Of a DNA stretch of 8,314 nt, positions 1-6,409 are shown one piece after another. Made by a program: the position numbers and the translations under genes. The first letter of the stretch is position 1; every line of letters starts with the position of its first letter. The DNA comes from Ignavibacteriaceae bacterium (GTDB lineage: Bacteria; Bacteroidota; Ignavibacteria; Ignavibacteriales; Ignavibacteriaceae): assembly GCA_013388525.1 (NCBI GenBank), contig JACAFA010000230.1:1-8314 (forward strand), in the 5' to 3' direction. Under the pieces are notes generated by a model. That model saw only the letters and a list, made by a program, of their open reading frames with translations. It was not told the origin of the DNA and made no database searches.

Positions 1-450
1 GCAATAAGAGAGAAGAATGGATTCATAAAAATTTTGGGAAGAGTTGATGACGTAATTAAAACAGCCGGCAACAGAGTTGGCGGATCTGAAATTGAAAAAG
101 TTTTATTAACTCATCCCTCCGTGAAAGAAGCTGTGGTAGTAAAAAGAGCTGACGAAATTATTGAAAATGCAATTGTTGCTTTTGTTGTTCTCAATAATGC
201 AGAAGGAACACCGCTTTTAAAAGAAGAACTGAGAAATTATATTTCTGAAAGGATAGGTTTACTTGCAAAACCAGACGAACTAATTTTTCTTACTGAGCTG
301 CCTAAATTGGAAAGCGGAAAACCAGATCGAGGCTTTTTACGAGAAAAAGCAAAAGAAGGATTAAAAGAATTAACAGGAGTTGAAGCACTTCATCAAGCTA
401 TACTTGAAAAACTCAGAGAGGATTATCAGAAATTATTCCCGGGTAGTTGA
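1..450 (+). CDS. Acyl/acetyl-CoA synthetase-like (AMP-forming), C-terminal part
   Basis: This is the 3' end of a gene whose start lies left of the window; the frame is open from base 1, so the TTG at 34 is internal. The 149 visible residues are the C-terminal lid domain of the ANL (acyl-CoA synthetase / NRPS adenylation) superfamily. The A8 hinge motif GRVDDVIKTAGNRVGGSEIE is at fragment residues 13-32. The A10 motif PKLESGKPDR, with the catalytic lysine in SGK (about residue 107), is near the end. Family members activate a carboxylate with ATP to an acyl-adenylate and pass it to CoA. The motif spacing is closest to acetyl/propionyl-CoA synthetases, but the hinge reads AGNRVGG rather than the usual SGHR(L/I), so the substrate is uncertain. 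About 40 residues, largely charged and probably helical, follow the SGK motif. The family call is firm; the substrate is a guess. Confidence 0.85.
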   Translation, partial: AIREKNGFIKILGRVDDVIKTAGNRVGGSEIEKVLLTHPSVKEAVVVKRADEIIENAIVAFVVLNNAEGTPLLKEELRNYISERIGLLAKPDELIFLTELPKLESGKPDRGFLREKAKEGLKELTGVEALHQAILEKLREDYQKLFPGS

Positions 451-533
451 TTCATTAGAGTCGACCGCAACAAATGTTAGCCACAACAATTCTTAACCTC
501 ACTTATAAATATGAGTAAAATAATTAATTGCTG

Positions 534-564
534 TTTGTTTATTGTTTAATCTTTTCTAATCTTG
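534..564 (+). promoter_or_regulatory. Candidate Bacteroidota-type promoter for the NTF2-like gene
   Basis: TTTG (534-537) is followed after 19 bp by TAATCTTG (557-564). This differs at one position from the Bacteroidota -7 box TAnnTTTG and has the usual spacing from the -33 TTTG. It lies about 48 bp before the TTG start at 612. It was found by eye in AT-rich DNA, where chance matches are common. Confidence 0.4.
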
Positions 565-600
565 CGTTGTAATAAGTTCTATTCTTTAACAATAATCTTT

Positions 601-606
601 GGGAGG
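601..606 (+). promoter_or_regulatory. Ribosome binding site that fixes a TTG start
   Basis: GGGAGG at 601-606 lies 5 nt before the TTG at 612-614. No ATG or GTG nearby in this frame gives a signal peptide with a ribosome binding site. This site is the main reason for choosing TTG, and it is stronger than the ribosome binding sites of most other genes here. Confidence 0.6.
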
Positions 607-611
607 CTATT

Positions 612-1079
612 TTGAAAAATCTAATTAGCATTTCTTTGTCCGTACTTTTTGTCTTTCTTTTCGCTACTAATCTTTCGGCTCAACAATGGACCGACGAGCA
701 GAAAGCTGTCTGGGCTGGTGTTGAAGCATACTGGGCAGCAAGTGGATCCAGCAACCCAATGTCGTTTTTGGATTACTTTGATGAATCTTATCAGGGATGG
801 TCATATGAAAATGAAACTCCCGGCGGTAAAAATGAGGCTGTAAAATCTTTAAGTTATTGGTTCACGAAGGGCAAGATGCAGTACTATTTAATTAACCCTG
901 CAAAAATCTGGGTTAATGGCAACTTCGCATATGTTCACTATTATTATACACAGGTTAGTGAAAGTAATGATGGAAAACCAACTACTGAAAGAGGTCGTTG
1001 GACTGATATCCTGATGAAGAAAGGCGACAAGTGGATGCTCGTTGGTGATCACGGCGGCGAAATTAAAAGCAACGATTAG
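612..1079 (+). CDS. Secreted NTF2-like (DUF4440/SnoaL-type) protein
   Basis: This is a 155-aa protein. Residues 1-23 form a signal peptide: MKN, a hydrophobic core, then a likely cut after LSA before QQW. The mature part of about 130 residues fits a single NTF2-like cone fold. It has an N-terminal helix (DEQKAVWAGVEAYWAA), a middle region with FLDYFDESYQGW, and C-terminal strands with YVHYYYTQV, GRWTDILMKKGDKWMLV and GDHGG. The alternating strand pattern 'RWTDILMKKGDKWMLVGDH' is typical of DUF4440/SnoaL-like proteins. In this superfamily the cone pocket binds small ligands or acts as an isomerase or hydrolase. No catalytic set can be named here, so no reaction is assigned. The TTG start is supported by the GGGAGG site at 601-606. 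A terminator follows directly, so it is probably monocistronic. The fold is fairly sure; the function is unknown. Confidence 0.8.
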   Translation: MKNLISISLSVLFVFLFATNLSAQQWTDEQKAVWAGVEAYWAASGSSNPMSFLDYFDESYQGWSYENETPGGKNEAVKSLSYWFTKGKMQYYLINPAKIWVNGNFAYVHYYYTQVSESNDGKPTTERGRWTDILMKKGDKWMLVGDHGGEIKSND

Positions 1080-1102
1080 TAACATAATTTATTAATAAAT
1101 GT

Positions 1103-1130
1103 GGGGCGGAATTCTTCTGCCCCAATTAAT
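1103..1130 (+). terminator. Intrinsic terminator after the NTF2-like gene
   Basis: A nine-pair stem, GGGGCGGAA (1103-1111) with TTCTGCCCC (1115-1123), contains one G-T wobble and closes a TTC loop. The AT-rich tract AATTAAT follows. It starts 24 nt after the stop codon. The T tract is poor, so termination may be partial. Confidence 0.6.
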
Positions 1131-1271
1131 TTAAAAATTGGTCTCCTATCATATCTCATTACATATTCTATTAGCAAAAAAAATCCTCAGGCACTTCCGC
1201 TTATTACTTAAAAAGTTTTACCTTGCTTGATTATAGTAATTAACAAACAACTATCATAAAAAAGGTATAAA

Positions 1272-1904
1272 ATGAAAAAACTCAACTCCTTGATGTTCGC
1301 ATTAGCAATAACCCTATTTCTTTCGGCGATTAACTTTTCTCAAACAACACATGATGTAACAGTTCAGAATTTTTCATTTTCACCAGGTGAACTTACTATC
1401 AATGTTGGAGATGCAGTCAGATGGACAAATGTTTTCGGTCATCATAACGTTAAGGCAGATGATAACAGTTTTACAAGTGGTGCACCAGCAATAGCACCGT
1501 GGGAGTTTACACATACATTTACCGCCGTCGGTTTACATCCTTATTATTGCGAGCCTCACGGCGGCCCCGGTGGTTCAGGAATGGCAGGTGTTGTTGTTGT
1601 TCAAAACCCTGTAAGCGTGTCAGATGACGATTTAGTAGCTGATAAGTTTGAACTAATGCAAAACTTTCCCAATCCATTTAATCCATCTACCAGTATAAAA
1701 TATGCTATAAGTAACGGGCAATTCGTTACTCTAAAAGTTTATGACGTTCTTGGGAATGAAGTCGCTATATTGGTAAATGAAGAAAAGGAACAAGGAGTTT
1801 ACGATATAACTTTTAATGCAGCAGGATTATCCAGCGGAATGTATTTATACAAATTACAGGCGGGCTCATTCGTTGAGACAAAAAAGATGATACTGCTGCG
1901 GTAA
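1272..1904 (+). CDS. Exported plastocyanin-like cupredoxin with T9SS sorting domain
   Basis: This is a 210-aa protein in three parts. Residues 1-23 are a signal peptide ending near NFS|QTT. Residues about 27-112 form a single cupredoxin domain. Type I copper ligands are visible as His58 (GHHNV), Cys93 and His96 (YYCEPHG), and a candidate Met104 (GSGMAG); the glycine-rich C-x2-H-x7-M loop is a little longer than in plant plastocyanin. Residues about 126-210 are a Por/T9SS type A sorting domain: NFPNPFNPST at 131-140, then KVYDVLGNEVAIL, the LSSGMYLYKLQAG segment and the closing KKMILLR. In this family the tail is recognised by the type IX machinery at the outer membrane and removed, leaving the protein secreted or surface-bound. 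The likely role is an extracellular one-electron carrier or copper-binding protein; the redox partner is unknown. The ATG at 1272 has only a weak AAAAGG upstream. A terminator follows, so it is probably a single-gene unit. Confidence 0.9.
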   Translation: MKKLNSLMFALAITLFLSAINFSQTTHDVTVQNFSFSPGELTINVGDAVRWTNVFGHHNVKADDNSFTSGAPAIAPWEFTHTFTAVGLHPYYCEPHGGPGGSGMAGVVVVQNPVSVSDDDLVADKFELMQNFPNPFNPSTSIKYAISNGQFVTLKVYDVLGNEVAILVNEEKEQGVYDITFNAAGLSSGMYLYKLQAGSFVETKKMILLR

Positions 1905-1932
1905 GTATTGTTATCAGAATTGTAAAATTTAT

Positions 1933-1965
1933 AAGAGCGATTCATTGAATCACTCTTTAATTTTT
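1933..1965 (+). terminator. Intrinsic terminator after the cupredoxin gene
   Basis: Stem AAGAG-C-GATTC (1933-1943) pairs with GAATC-A-CTCTT (1947-1957) around an ATT loop, with one C/A mismatch. The T-rich tail TAATTTTT (1958-1965) follows. It separates the cupredoxin from the downstream ettA. Confidence 0.65.
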
Positions 1966-1977
1966 CACTTATCATAC

Positions 1978-2008
1978 TTGGCTCCCCTTTTAGTATTATC
2001 TATTTTTA
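1978..2008 (+). promoter_or_regulatory. Candidate promoter for ettA
   Basis: TTG (1978-1980) lies 20 bp before TATTTTTA (2001-2008), which matches TAnnTTTG except at the last base. The pair sits between the upstream terminator and the ATG at 2036, where an ettA promoter would be expected. Evidence is motif and position only. Confidence 0.35.
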
Positions 2009-2035
2009 CTCAACATAAAAACGAGATTTTATTAA

Positions 2036-3721
2036 ATGAGCAACGAACCAAATAAAATTATTTACTCCATGATTAGAGTAAGTAAATTTTATAACAACAA
2101 ACCAATTCTTAAAGATATTTACCTTTCTTATTTCTACGGAGCTAAGATTGGTGTTATCGGATTAAACGGCTCCGGTAAATCATCACTCTTAAAAATTCTC
2201 GCAGGTGTTGATAAAAATTTTAATGGCGAAACAGTTGTTTCTCCCGGTTTTACAATTGGATATCTTGAACAGGAGCCACGGCTTGATGACACAAAAACCG
2301 TAAGAGAAATTGTGCAGGAAGGTGTGCAATCTATAGTTGATATCCTTAAAGAGTATGACGAAATAAATGCAAAGTTCGCCGAGCCGATGGATGATGATGA
2401 AATGACAAAGCTTCTTGAACGACAGGGTGAAGTCCAGGAAAAAATTGAAGCAATGGGCGGATGGGATCTGGATGCACGGCTTGAAATGGCAATGGATGCT
2501 TTGCGATGCCCTCCCCCGGATACTTTGTGCAAGGTTCTTTCCGGCGGAGAAAGACGAAGAGTTGCGCTTTGCAGATTGCTTCTTCAGAAACCGGACATTC
2601 TTTTACTTGATGAGCCAACAAATCATCTTGATGCTGAAACAGTTGCGTGGTTAGAGCATCACTTACAAAAATACGAAGGAACTGTAATTGCAGTAACTCA
2701 CGACAGATATTTTCTTGATAATGTTGCCGGATGGATTCTTGAGCTTGATCGCGGAGAAGGAATTCCATGGAAAGGAAATTATTCTTCATGGCTGGAACAA
2801 AAACAGGAAAGATTACGAGTTGAAGAAAAAAGAGAAAGCGAAAGACAGAAAACTTTACAGCGTGAACTTGAGTGGATAAGAATGAGTCCGAAAGCCCGTC
2901 ACGCAAAATCAAAATCAAGAATCACTTCTTATGAAAAACTTTTAAAAGAAGAAAAGGAAAAAGGTCAGAAAGTGCTCGAGCTTTACATTCCTGTTGCTGA
3001 ACGACTTGGCGATATTGTAATAGAAACAGAAAATCTCAGTAAAGCATATGGCGATAATATTTTGATTGATGATTTAACATTCTCTATTCCTCCCGGCGCT
3101 GTAGTTGGAATTATCGGAGCTAACGGTGCAGGTAAAACAACTTTATTCAGAATGATAACTGGTTCGGAAAAACCTGATTCAGGAAATATTAAAATCGGTT
3201 CAACTGTTAAGATGGCTTATGTTGATCAATCGAGAGATGCGCTAAATCCCGAGAAAAGTATCTGGGAATTAATTTCCGGAGGTGAAGATACAATAATGCT
3301 TGGCAGCAGACATATAAACTCACGAGCTTATGTTGCACAGTTTAATTTCTCCGGCGCAGATCAACAAAAGAAAGTCAGCATGCTTTCCGGCGGGGAAAGA
3401 AACCGTGTTCATCTTGCAATGATGTTGAAGCAAGGTGCAAATGTTCTTCTGCTTGATGAGCCGACGAATGATCTCGATGTAAATACGCTGCGTGCGCTTG
3501 AAGAAGGAATTGAAAAATTTGCGGGCTGTGTTTTAGTAATTAGTCACGACAGATGGTTTTTGGATAGAATAGCAACACACATTTTAGCATTTGAAGGTGA
3601 AAGCAAAGTAGTCTGGTTTGATGGCAATTACACGGAGTATGAAGAAAAGCGTAAGGAAAGATTAGGTGTGGAAGCTGATCAACCGCATAGAATAAAGTAC
3701 CGGCATCTGACGAGAGGTTAA
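2036..3721 (+). CDS. ettA: ABC-F translation factor EttA (energy-dependent translational throttle)
   Basis: This is a 561-aa soluble protein, close to the roughly 555 aa of EttA, with two ABC ATPase domains and no membrane segment. Domain 1 has Walker A GLNGSGKS (42-49), signature LSGGE (168-172), Walker B ILLLDEP with catalytic Glu193, and switch His222. Domain 2 has GANGAGKTT (361-369), LSGGE (450-454), VLLLDEP with Glu475, and His504. Both sites appear competent. A charged insertion at about 95-140 matches the EttA 'arm' that reaches ribosomal protein uL1. The basic helical linker at about 245-325 (SPKARHAKSKSR) is the P-site tRNA interaction motif. The N-terminus (IYSMIRVSKFYNNKPILKDI) is EttA-like rather than Uup- or YheS-like. 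In the family the protein binds the ribosomal E site and couples ATP/ADP status to entry into elongation. The ATG at 2036 gives the normal family length. The gene is flanked by a terminator and a hairpin and is probably transcribed alone. Confidence 0.95.
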   Translation: MSNEPNKIIYSMIRVSKFYNNKPILKDIYLSYFYGAKIGVIGLNGSGKSSLLKILAGVDKNFNGETVVSPGFTIGYLEQEPRLDDTKTVREIVQEGVQSIVDILKEYDEINAKFAEPMDDDEMTKLLERQGEVQEKIEAMGGWDLDARLEMAMDALRCPPPDTLCKVLSGGERRRVALCRLLLQKPDILLLDEPTNHLDAETVAWLEHHLQKYEGTVIAVTHDRYFLDNVAGWILELDRGEGIPWKGNYSSWLEQKQERLRVEEKRESERQKTLQRELEWIRMSPKARHAKSKSRITSYEKLLKEEKEKGQKVLELYIPVAERLGDIVIETENLSKAYGDNILIDDLTFSIPPGAVVGIIGANGAGKTTLFRMITGSEKPDSGNIKIGSTVKMAYVDQSRDALNPEKSIWELISGGEDTIMLGSRHINSRAYVAQFNFSGADQQKKVSMLSGGERNRVHLAMMLKQGANVLLLDEPTNDLDVNTLRALEEGIEKFAGCVLVISHDRWFLDRIATHILAFEGESKVVWFDGNYTEYEEKRKERLGVEADQPHRIKYRHLTRG

Positions 3722-3735
3722 AAATTTAATTGATC

Positions 3736-3784
3736 ACCGTCCATTAAAAACCGTGTAAATTAATGCTGGTTTTATGAATGGGGT
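3736..3784 (+). other. Imperfect hairpin between ettA and the bactofilin gene
   Basis: CCATT (3741-3745) pairs with AATGG (3777-3781), and AAAACC (3747-3752) with GGTTTT (3768-3773), around a 15-nt loop. An outer ACC/GGT pair is possible. It starts 15 nt after the ettA stop. No convincing T tract follows on the plus strand, so it may be a weak terminator, an mRNA 3'-end structure, or chance in AT-rich DNA. Confidence 0.3.
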
Positions 3785-3894
3785 TGTAAATTTAGGTTTT
3801 AATAAAACACATTAATTCTATACTTTGTCAGTGGAAATAAAGAGAATTGAACTAATTAACTTTGATGCAAAACTAATTATAAGGAGAAACATAT

Positions 3895-4302
3895 ATGCTC
3901 AAAAGTAATTCTTATGAAGGGGGAAGAACAGAAGAAGCTACAGTAATCAGTCGTGGTGTTAAGATTGAGGGAAAGCTGAGCTGCAGCGGAAGTATCAGAT
4001 TAGATGGTGAAGTGCAGGGTGATATAACCTCGCAAAGCACTGTGATTGTTGGGGAAAATGGAAAAGTTATCGGACAAATTAATGCAGACAGCATAACTAT
4101 TGGTGGGAAAGTTACCGGTACAATTAAAGCAAAAGAGAAAGTTGTCCTTGAATCAAAAGCAAACCTCAAGGGAGATATCGTCACAAAAATACTTTCAGTT
4201 GATGCAGGTGCTGTTTTTAACGGTAATACTAAAATGGGAGATTCGGGAAATTTTGGCTCACCCAACGATACATCCAAACCAGCAGACACTTCAGCAAAAT
4301 AG
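3895..4302 (+). CDS. Bactofilin (polymer-forming cytoskeletal protein)
   Basis: This 135-aa protein is one bactofilin (DUF583) domain at about residues 14-115 with short disordered tails. The domain is a run of short strands with recurring Gly/Val/Ile spacing: GVKIEGKLSCSGSIRLDGEV, GDITSQSTVIVGENGKVIG, ITIGGKVTGTIKAKEKVVL and LKGDIVTKILSVDAGAVFNG. This is the right-handed beta-helix pattern of the family. Bactofilins polymerise without nucleotides into filaments or sheets at the inner membrane and act as scaffolds for cell shape, cell-wall enzymes or polar proteins. The C-terminal Ser/Thr/Pro/Lys tail (about 116-135) looks disordered, as is usual. Start choice is clear: AAGGAG (3881-3886) lies 8 nt before the ATG. 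A strong terminator follows. No M23 peptidase gene, a common bactofilin neighbour, is adjacent. The family call is secure; the cargo is unknown. Confidence 0.93.
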   Translation: MLKSNSYEGGRTEEATVISRGVKIEGKLSCSGSIRLDGEVQGDITSQSTVIVGENGKVIGQINADSITIGGKVTGTIKAKEKVVLESKANLKGDIVTKILSVDAGAVFNGNTKMGDSGNFGSPNDTSKPADTSAK

Positions 4303-4333
4303 TCCATACAGAAAAATTTTATTTACAATAATA

Positions 4334-4365
4334 AAGGGCGAGTCATCAACTCGCCCTTACTTTTT
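4334..4365 (+). terminator. Strong, probably bidirectional terminator between convergent genes
   Basis: A perfect ten-pair stem, AAGGGCGAGT (4334-4343) with ACTCGCCCTT (4349-4358), closes a CATCA loop. On the plus strand ACTTTTT follows and ends the bactofilin transcript. On the minus strand the hairpin is followed by the T-rich TATTATTG, so it can also stop transcription of the convergent TPR gene. Confidence 0.85.
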
Positions 4366-4393
4366 GTGAACGGTTTATTTCTTAATTCGCTTT

Positions 4394-4802
4394 TTATATT
4401 TTAGTTGTTACTTCTAAAGCGTGTGCAATTTTTTCATTATTTGATTTGGAAGATTTATTGTTCTTCAGAAGCGCCTGGAAGTAAAATACAGCCTTTTCTT
4501 TATCGCCGATAATTTCAGCAGATTTTCCGGCACCAAAGAGTACGTTTAGCCTGTTTGGATTTTTTTCAAGTGTTAGTTCATATTGTTCCAATGCTTCTTT
4601 AGGCTTGTTCATTTCAAGAAGCAGATCCCCCAGCATTTCTCTCGCTGGAAGCAACTGACCCGGTGTTACGGGGTTTTTTTTCTGATGCATCTTCAAGATC
4701 TGCAGCAGCAATCATCATCACTAAAGATTTTTCCATTTCTTTCTGTGCAAAGAGTTCCCATGCTTTTACAACTTTCTTTTGTATTTCAATTTGATTTTGC
4801 AT
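4394..4802 (-). pseudogene. Short TPR-family gene interrupted by a one-base frameshift
   Basis: Two overlapping minus-strand frames together encode one recognisable protein. The first begins at the ATG at 4802 (MQNQIEIQKK) and reads AWELFAQKEMEKSLVMMIAA ADLEDASEKKP before going off course and stopping at 4614. The second frame continues with VTPGQLLPAREMLGDLLLEM, NKPKEALEQYELTLEKNPNR and FGAGKSAEIIGDKEKAVFYF, ending at 4394. Joined at 'EK(N/K)P-VTPG' they match the C-terminal module of a TPR family, in which ADLED..EKHPVTPGE..PARELLGDMLLE is conserved. The break lies in a run of eight A on the minus strand (plus 4674-4681); removing one A restores a 135-aa reading frame. Larger family members are several hundred residues long, so even the repaired gene is a stand-alone C-terminal piece. 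A frame extension to a TTG at 4847 exists but has no better ribosome site. A sequencing error, a true lesion or slippage could each explain the shift. Confidence 0.7.
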
Positions 4803-4856
4803 CCTTGTGAATAAATTAAGAATCAAGCAGGGTTCAATCCAAATCAAACAACAAAG

Positions 4857-4887
4857 TATTTATGTTCTGAAATGATTTTTCGGTCAA
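4857..4887 (-). promoter_or_regulatory. Candidate promoter for the TPR gene
   Basis: Read on the minus strand, TTGACC (4887-4882) lies 19 bp before TAAATA (4862-4857), followed at once by CTTTG. This sits about 55 bp upstream of the ATG at 4802, in the gap after the neighbouring minus-strand gene. The -35-like box is good; spacing and -10 box are mediocre. Confidence 0.3.
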
Positions 4888-4913
4888 ATTAAAATTGTAG
4901 AATTCTCACTAAC

Positions 4914-5201
4914 CTAAGTGAACAATCTTTCAAACCCGGGATATGGTTTAAGAGGCAGCAACTCAAACTCAATGAGCTTATACTTTACAAACGGAAGTTT
5001 GCTTAATGCTTTTTGTGCGGCTTGTTTAGTTTTTACCTCAAGAACAAGTACGGCTAATTTTTTTTCTTTCCTGAAATAAAACTCACGAACAATTCCTTCA
5101 AGATATAATTGCCACAGAGCTTTTGCCTCAGCTTTGGCAAACTTCCTGAAAGCTAAAGTACTTACCGTACTATTTTCTTTTTCTAAAGCAATGATTTTCA
5201 T
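4914..5201 (-). CDS. Small dimeric alpha/beta-barrel (muconolactone isomerase-like) protein
   Basis: This is a 95-aa cytoplasmic protein without a signal peptide. The pattern suggests a ferredoxin-like beta-alpha-beta-beta-alpha-beta fold: strand MKIIALEKE (1-9), helix from FRKFAKAEAKALWQLYLEG (18-36), strand IVREFYFRKEKKLAVLVLEV (37-56), helix KTKQAAQKALSKLP (57-70), then KYKLIEFELLPLKPY and the end motif PGFERLF. This resembles small dimeric alpha/beta-barrel proteins of the muconolactone isomerase/YCII type, in which helix 1, the 'ALW.LY..G..RE' turn and the 'IEFE..PL.PYPGF..LF' tail are conserved. No catalytic residues can be assigned. It starts 25 bp after the cyclase stop on the same strand, so the two are probably co-transcribed. 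The fold is likely; the function is unknown. Confidence 0.75.
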   Translation of the reverse strand: MKIIALEKENSTVSTLAFRKFAKAEAKALWQLYLEGIVREFYFRKEKKLAVLVLEVKTKQAAQKALSKLPFVKYKLIEFELLPLKPYPGFERLFT

Positions 5202-5226
5202 AATGTTCTCTTTACGGTTTTACTTT

Positions 5227-6279
5227 TTAAATTTCAGCAATACTTTTTAGTCCGAATATTTTAACTTTTTTCTCTTTCCCCTTCAGTTGTAATTCGCCAA
5301 CAAAATCAGATCGAAGGTACTCCGGCACTTCAACATTCTGGAGCATATACTCGCTTATTAAAAACTTCTGATTATGTTTATTACATTCTTCTTGTATTCG
5401 TGCTGTTGTGTTAATTACATCGCCATGGTAAACAATTTCTTTTTTTATTGTTCCTATCCAGGTTACAGAAACCTGTCCAGCGTGCAATGCCGCCTTGAAC
5501 TCGGGCTGAACTCCGTATTTTTTCAAATACTTTTCTTTATTCCACTCTATAGAAGTCAGAATATCAAAAAAGCAATTGATACAGCGTGCGTGTTTTAGTC
5601 CAGTCTTGAAATTCCATGTCAAAATTATTTCATCGCCGATGTATTGATAGATTTCTGCTTTTGACATGAGAATTGCGCCGGTCATATCGTGGAAGTAGTC
5701 AATCAGAAACGAGCTGTATTTTGTATTGCCAAGTTTTTCCGCTGTTGCCGTTGATGATTTCAAGTCAATAAAAAGAAAAATTTTATTTACTTCTTCAGGG
5801 AGATGATACCTTCCCGTAACATATTTTAATAAATCTCCAGGTCTGTGCAGCCTTCTTATTTGAAGAAACGCAATTGAAACAACTGAGACGATTGCAATTA
5901 TGGTAAGATCGCGGGGAAAATTTTGTCTATAAACTGCAGCATAAATAGATTCACTGAAAGATAAATCCCTTGTTAAAAAATTGCTTGCAGAATTAATTAG
6001 CAGTTCGTGAAATGCAATAACTAAAGAATAAACAATTGTTCGGAACAGTAGAAGAAAGAAATAAGATTTGCGCCTGAATTTTTCTAAAAACAAAAACTCC
6101 TCACAAAGTCCGATTGAAGTTCCAACAAGAAAGCCGATAAATAAACCTCTGAAAGTTGGTCCGGCAGCATCAATCTCATCTATGTAATGAAGAAGAAAAC
6201 CGATTACCGTTCCGGCAATGGTTCCCATAATAGTGTAAATTAAAACGTGATGTAGTTTATAGTTTCTCGTTAAGAACAT
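5227..6279 (-). CDS. Membrane-bound class III adenylate/guanylate cyclase
   Basis: This is a 350-aa protein. The N-terminal half has four predicted membrane helices at about residues 12-31, 44-60, 73-94 and 124-141, with a loop at about 95-123. The C-terminal half (about 164-345) is a class III nucleotide cyclase domain. Metal-binding aspartates are Asp172 (FLFIDLKSST) and Asp216 (YIGDE); transition-state residues Asn290 and Arg294 are in GDVINTTARIQ. The base-selecting pair is unusual: Gln212 stands where adenylate cyclases have Lys (IYQYIGD), and Val283 where they often have Asp or Thr. Catalytic metal and transition-state residues are intact, so activity is plausible but the choice of ATP or GTP cannot be read. 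The membrane domain is not a known sensor to my eye. The ATG at 6279 has an A-rich leader and no clear ribosome site. An 18-bp palindrome lies 40 bp upstream, and the 95-aa gene follows after 25 bp. Confidence 0.88.
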   Translation of the reverse strand: MFLTRNYKLHHVLIYTIMGTIAGTVIGFLLHYIDEIDAAGPTFRGLFIGFLVGTSIGLCEEFLFLEKFRRKSYFFLLLFRTIVYSLVIAFHELLINSASNFLTRDLSFSESIYAAVYRQNFPRDLTIIAIVSVVSIAFLQIRRLHRPGDLLKYVTGRYHLPEEVNKIFLFIDLKSSTATAEKLGNTKYSSFLIDYFHDMTGAILMSKAEIYQYIGDEIILTWNFKTGLKHARCINCFFDILTSIEWNKEKYLKKYGVQPEFKAALHAGQVSVTWIGTIKKEIVYHGDVINTTARIQEECNKHNQKFLISEYMLQNVEVPEYLRSDFVGELQLKGKEKKVKIFGLKSIAEI

Positions 6280-6318
6280 TTCTAATTAATTATGCAGATG
6301 ATTGAAGACTACGCCTAA

Positions 6319-6336
6319 TGAACAGATAACTGTTCA
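6319..6336. promoter_or_regulatory. 18-bp perfect palindrome upstream of the cyclase gene
   Basis: TGAACAG-ATAA-CTGTTCA has perfect seven-base arms around a 4-bp centre. It ends 40 bp upstream of the cyclase ATG, with a very AT-rich stretch (about 6348-6362) further upstream that could hold the promoter. It may be a dimeric repressor or activator site, or a small hairpin in the 5' leader. Neither a LexA box nor a known operator is recognised. Confidence 0.4.
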
Positions 6337-6409
6337 GGAAACTTAGTTAAAAATATATATTAGTTGCACAGATTTTTGATGAGCGGATTGTGTCTTTGAT
6401 AAATGAGCA

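Noticed and set aside
2346..2918. A long 190-aa open frame on the minus strand inside ettA (also 2134-2532)
   Set aside because: It lies wholly antisense to a highly conserved ABC-F gene, and its translation shows no recognisable domain. It is a codon-use shadow.
3819..3827. TATACTTTG as a promoter box for the bactofilin gene
   Set aside because: The spacing within the box is one base off TAnnTTTG, and no TTG lies at the right distance upstream. Too weak to list.
3912..4307. 131-aa minus-strand frame opposite the bactofilin gene
   Set aside because: The plus-strand bactofilin has a clear ribosome site and beta-helix pattern. The antisense frame is a shadow.
4674..4681. Programmed -1 frameshifting at the A-rich slippery run (A AAA AAC) in the TPR gene
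   Set aside because: Joining the two frames needs a +1 (or -2) shift, not -1, so the classic slippery heptamer mechanism does not fit.
6319..6336. A LexA/SOS box reading of the palindrome
   Set aside because: The arm spacing fits neither the CTGT-N8-ACAG nor the GAAC-N4-GTTC pattern.
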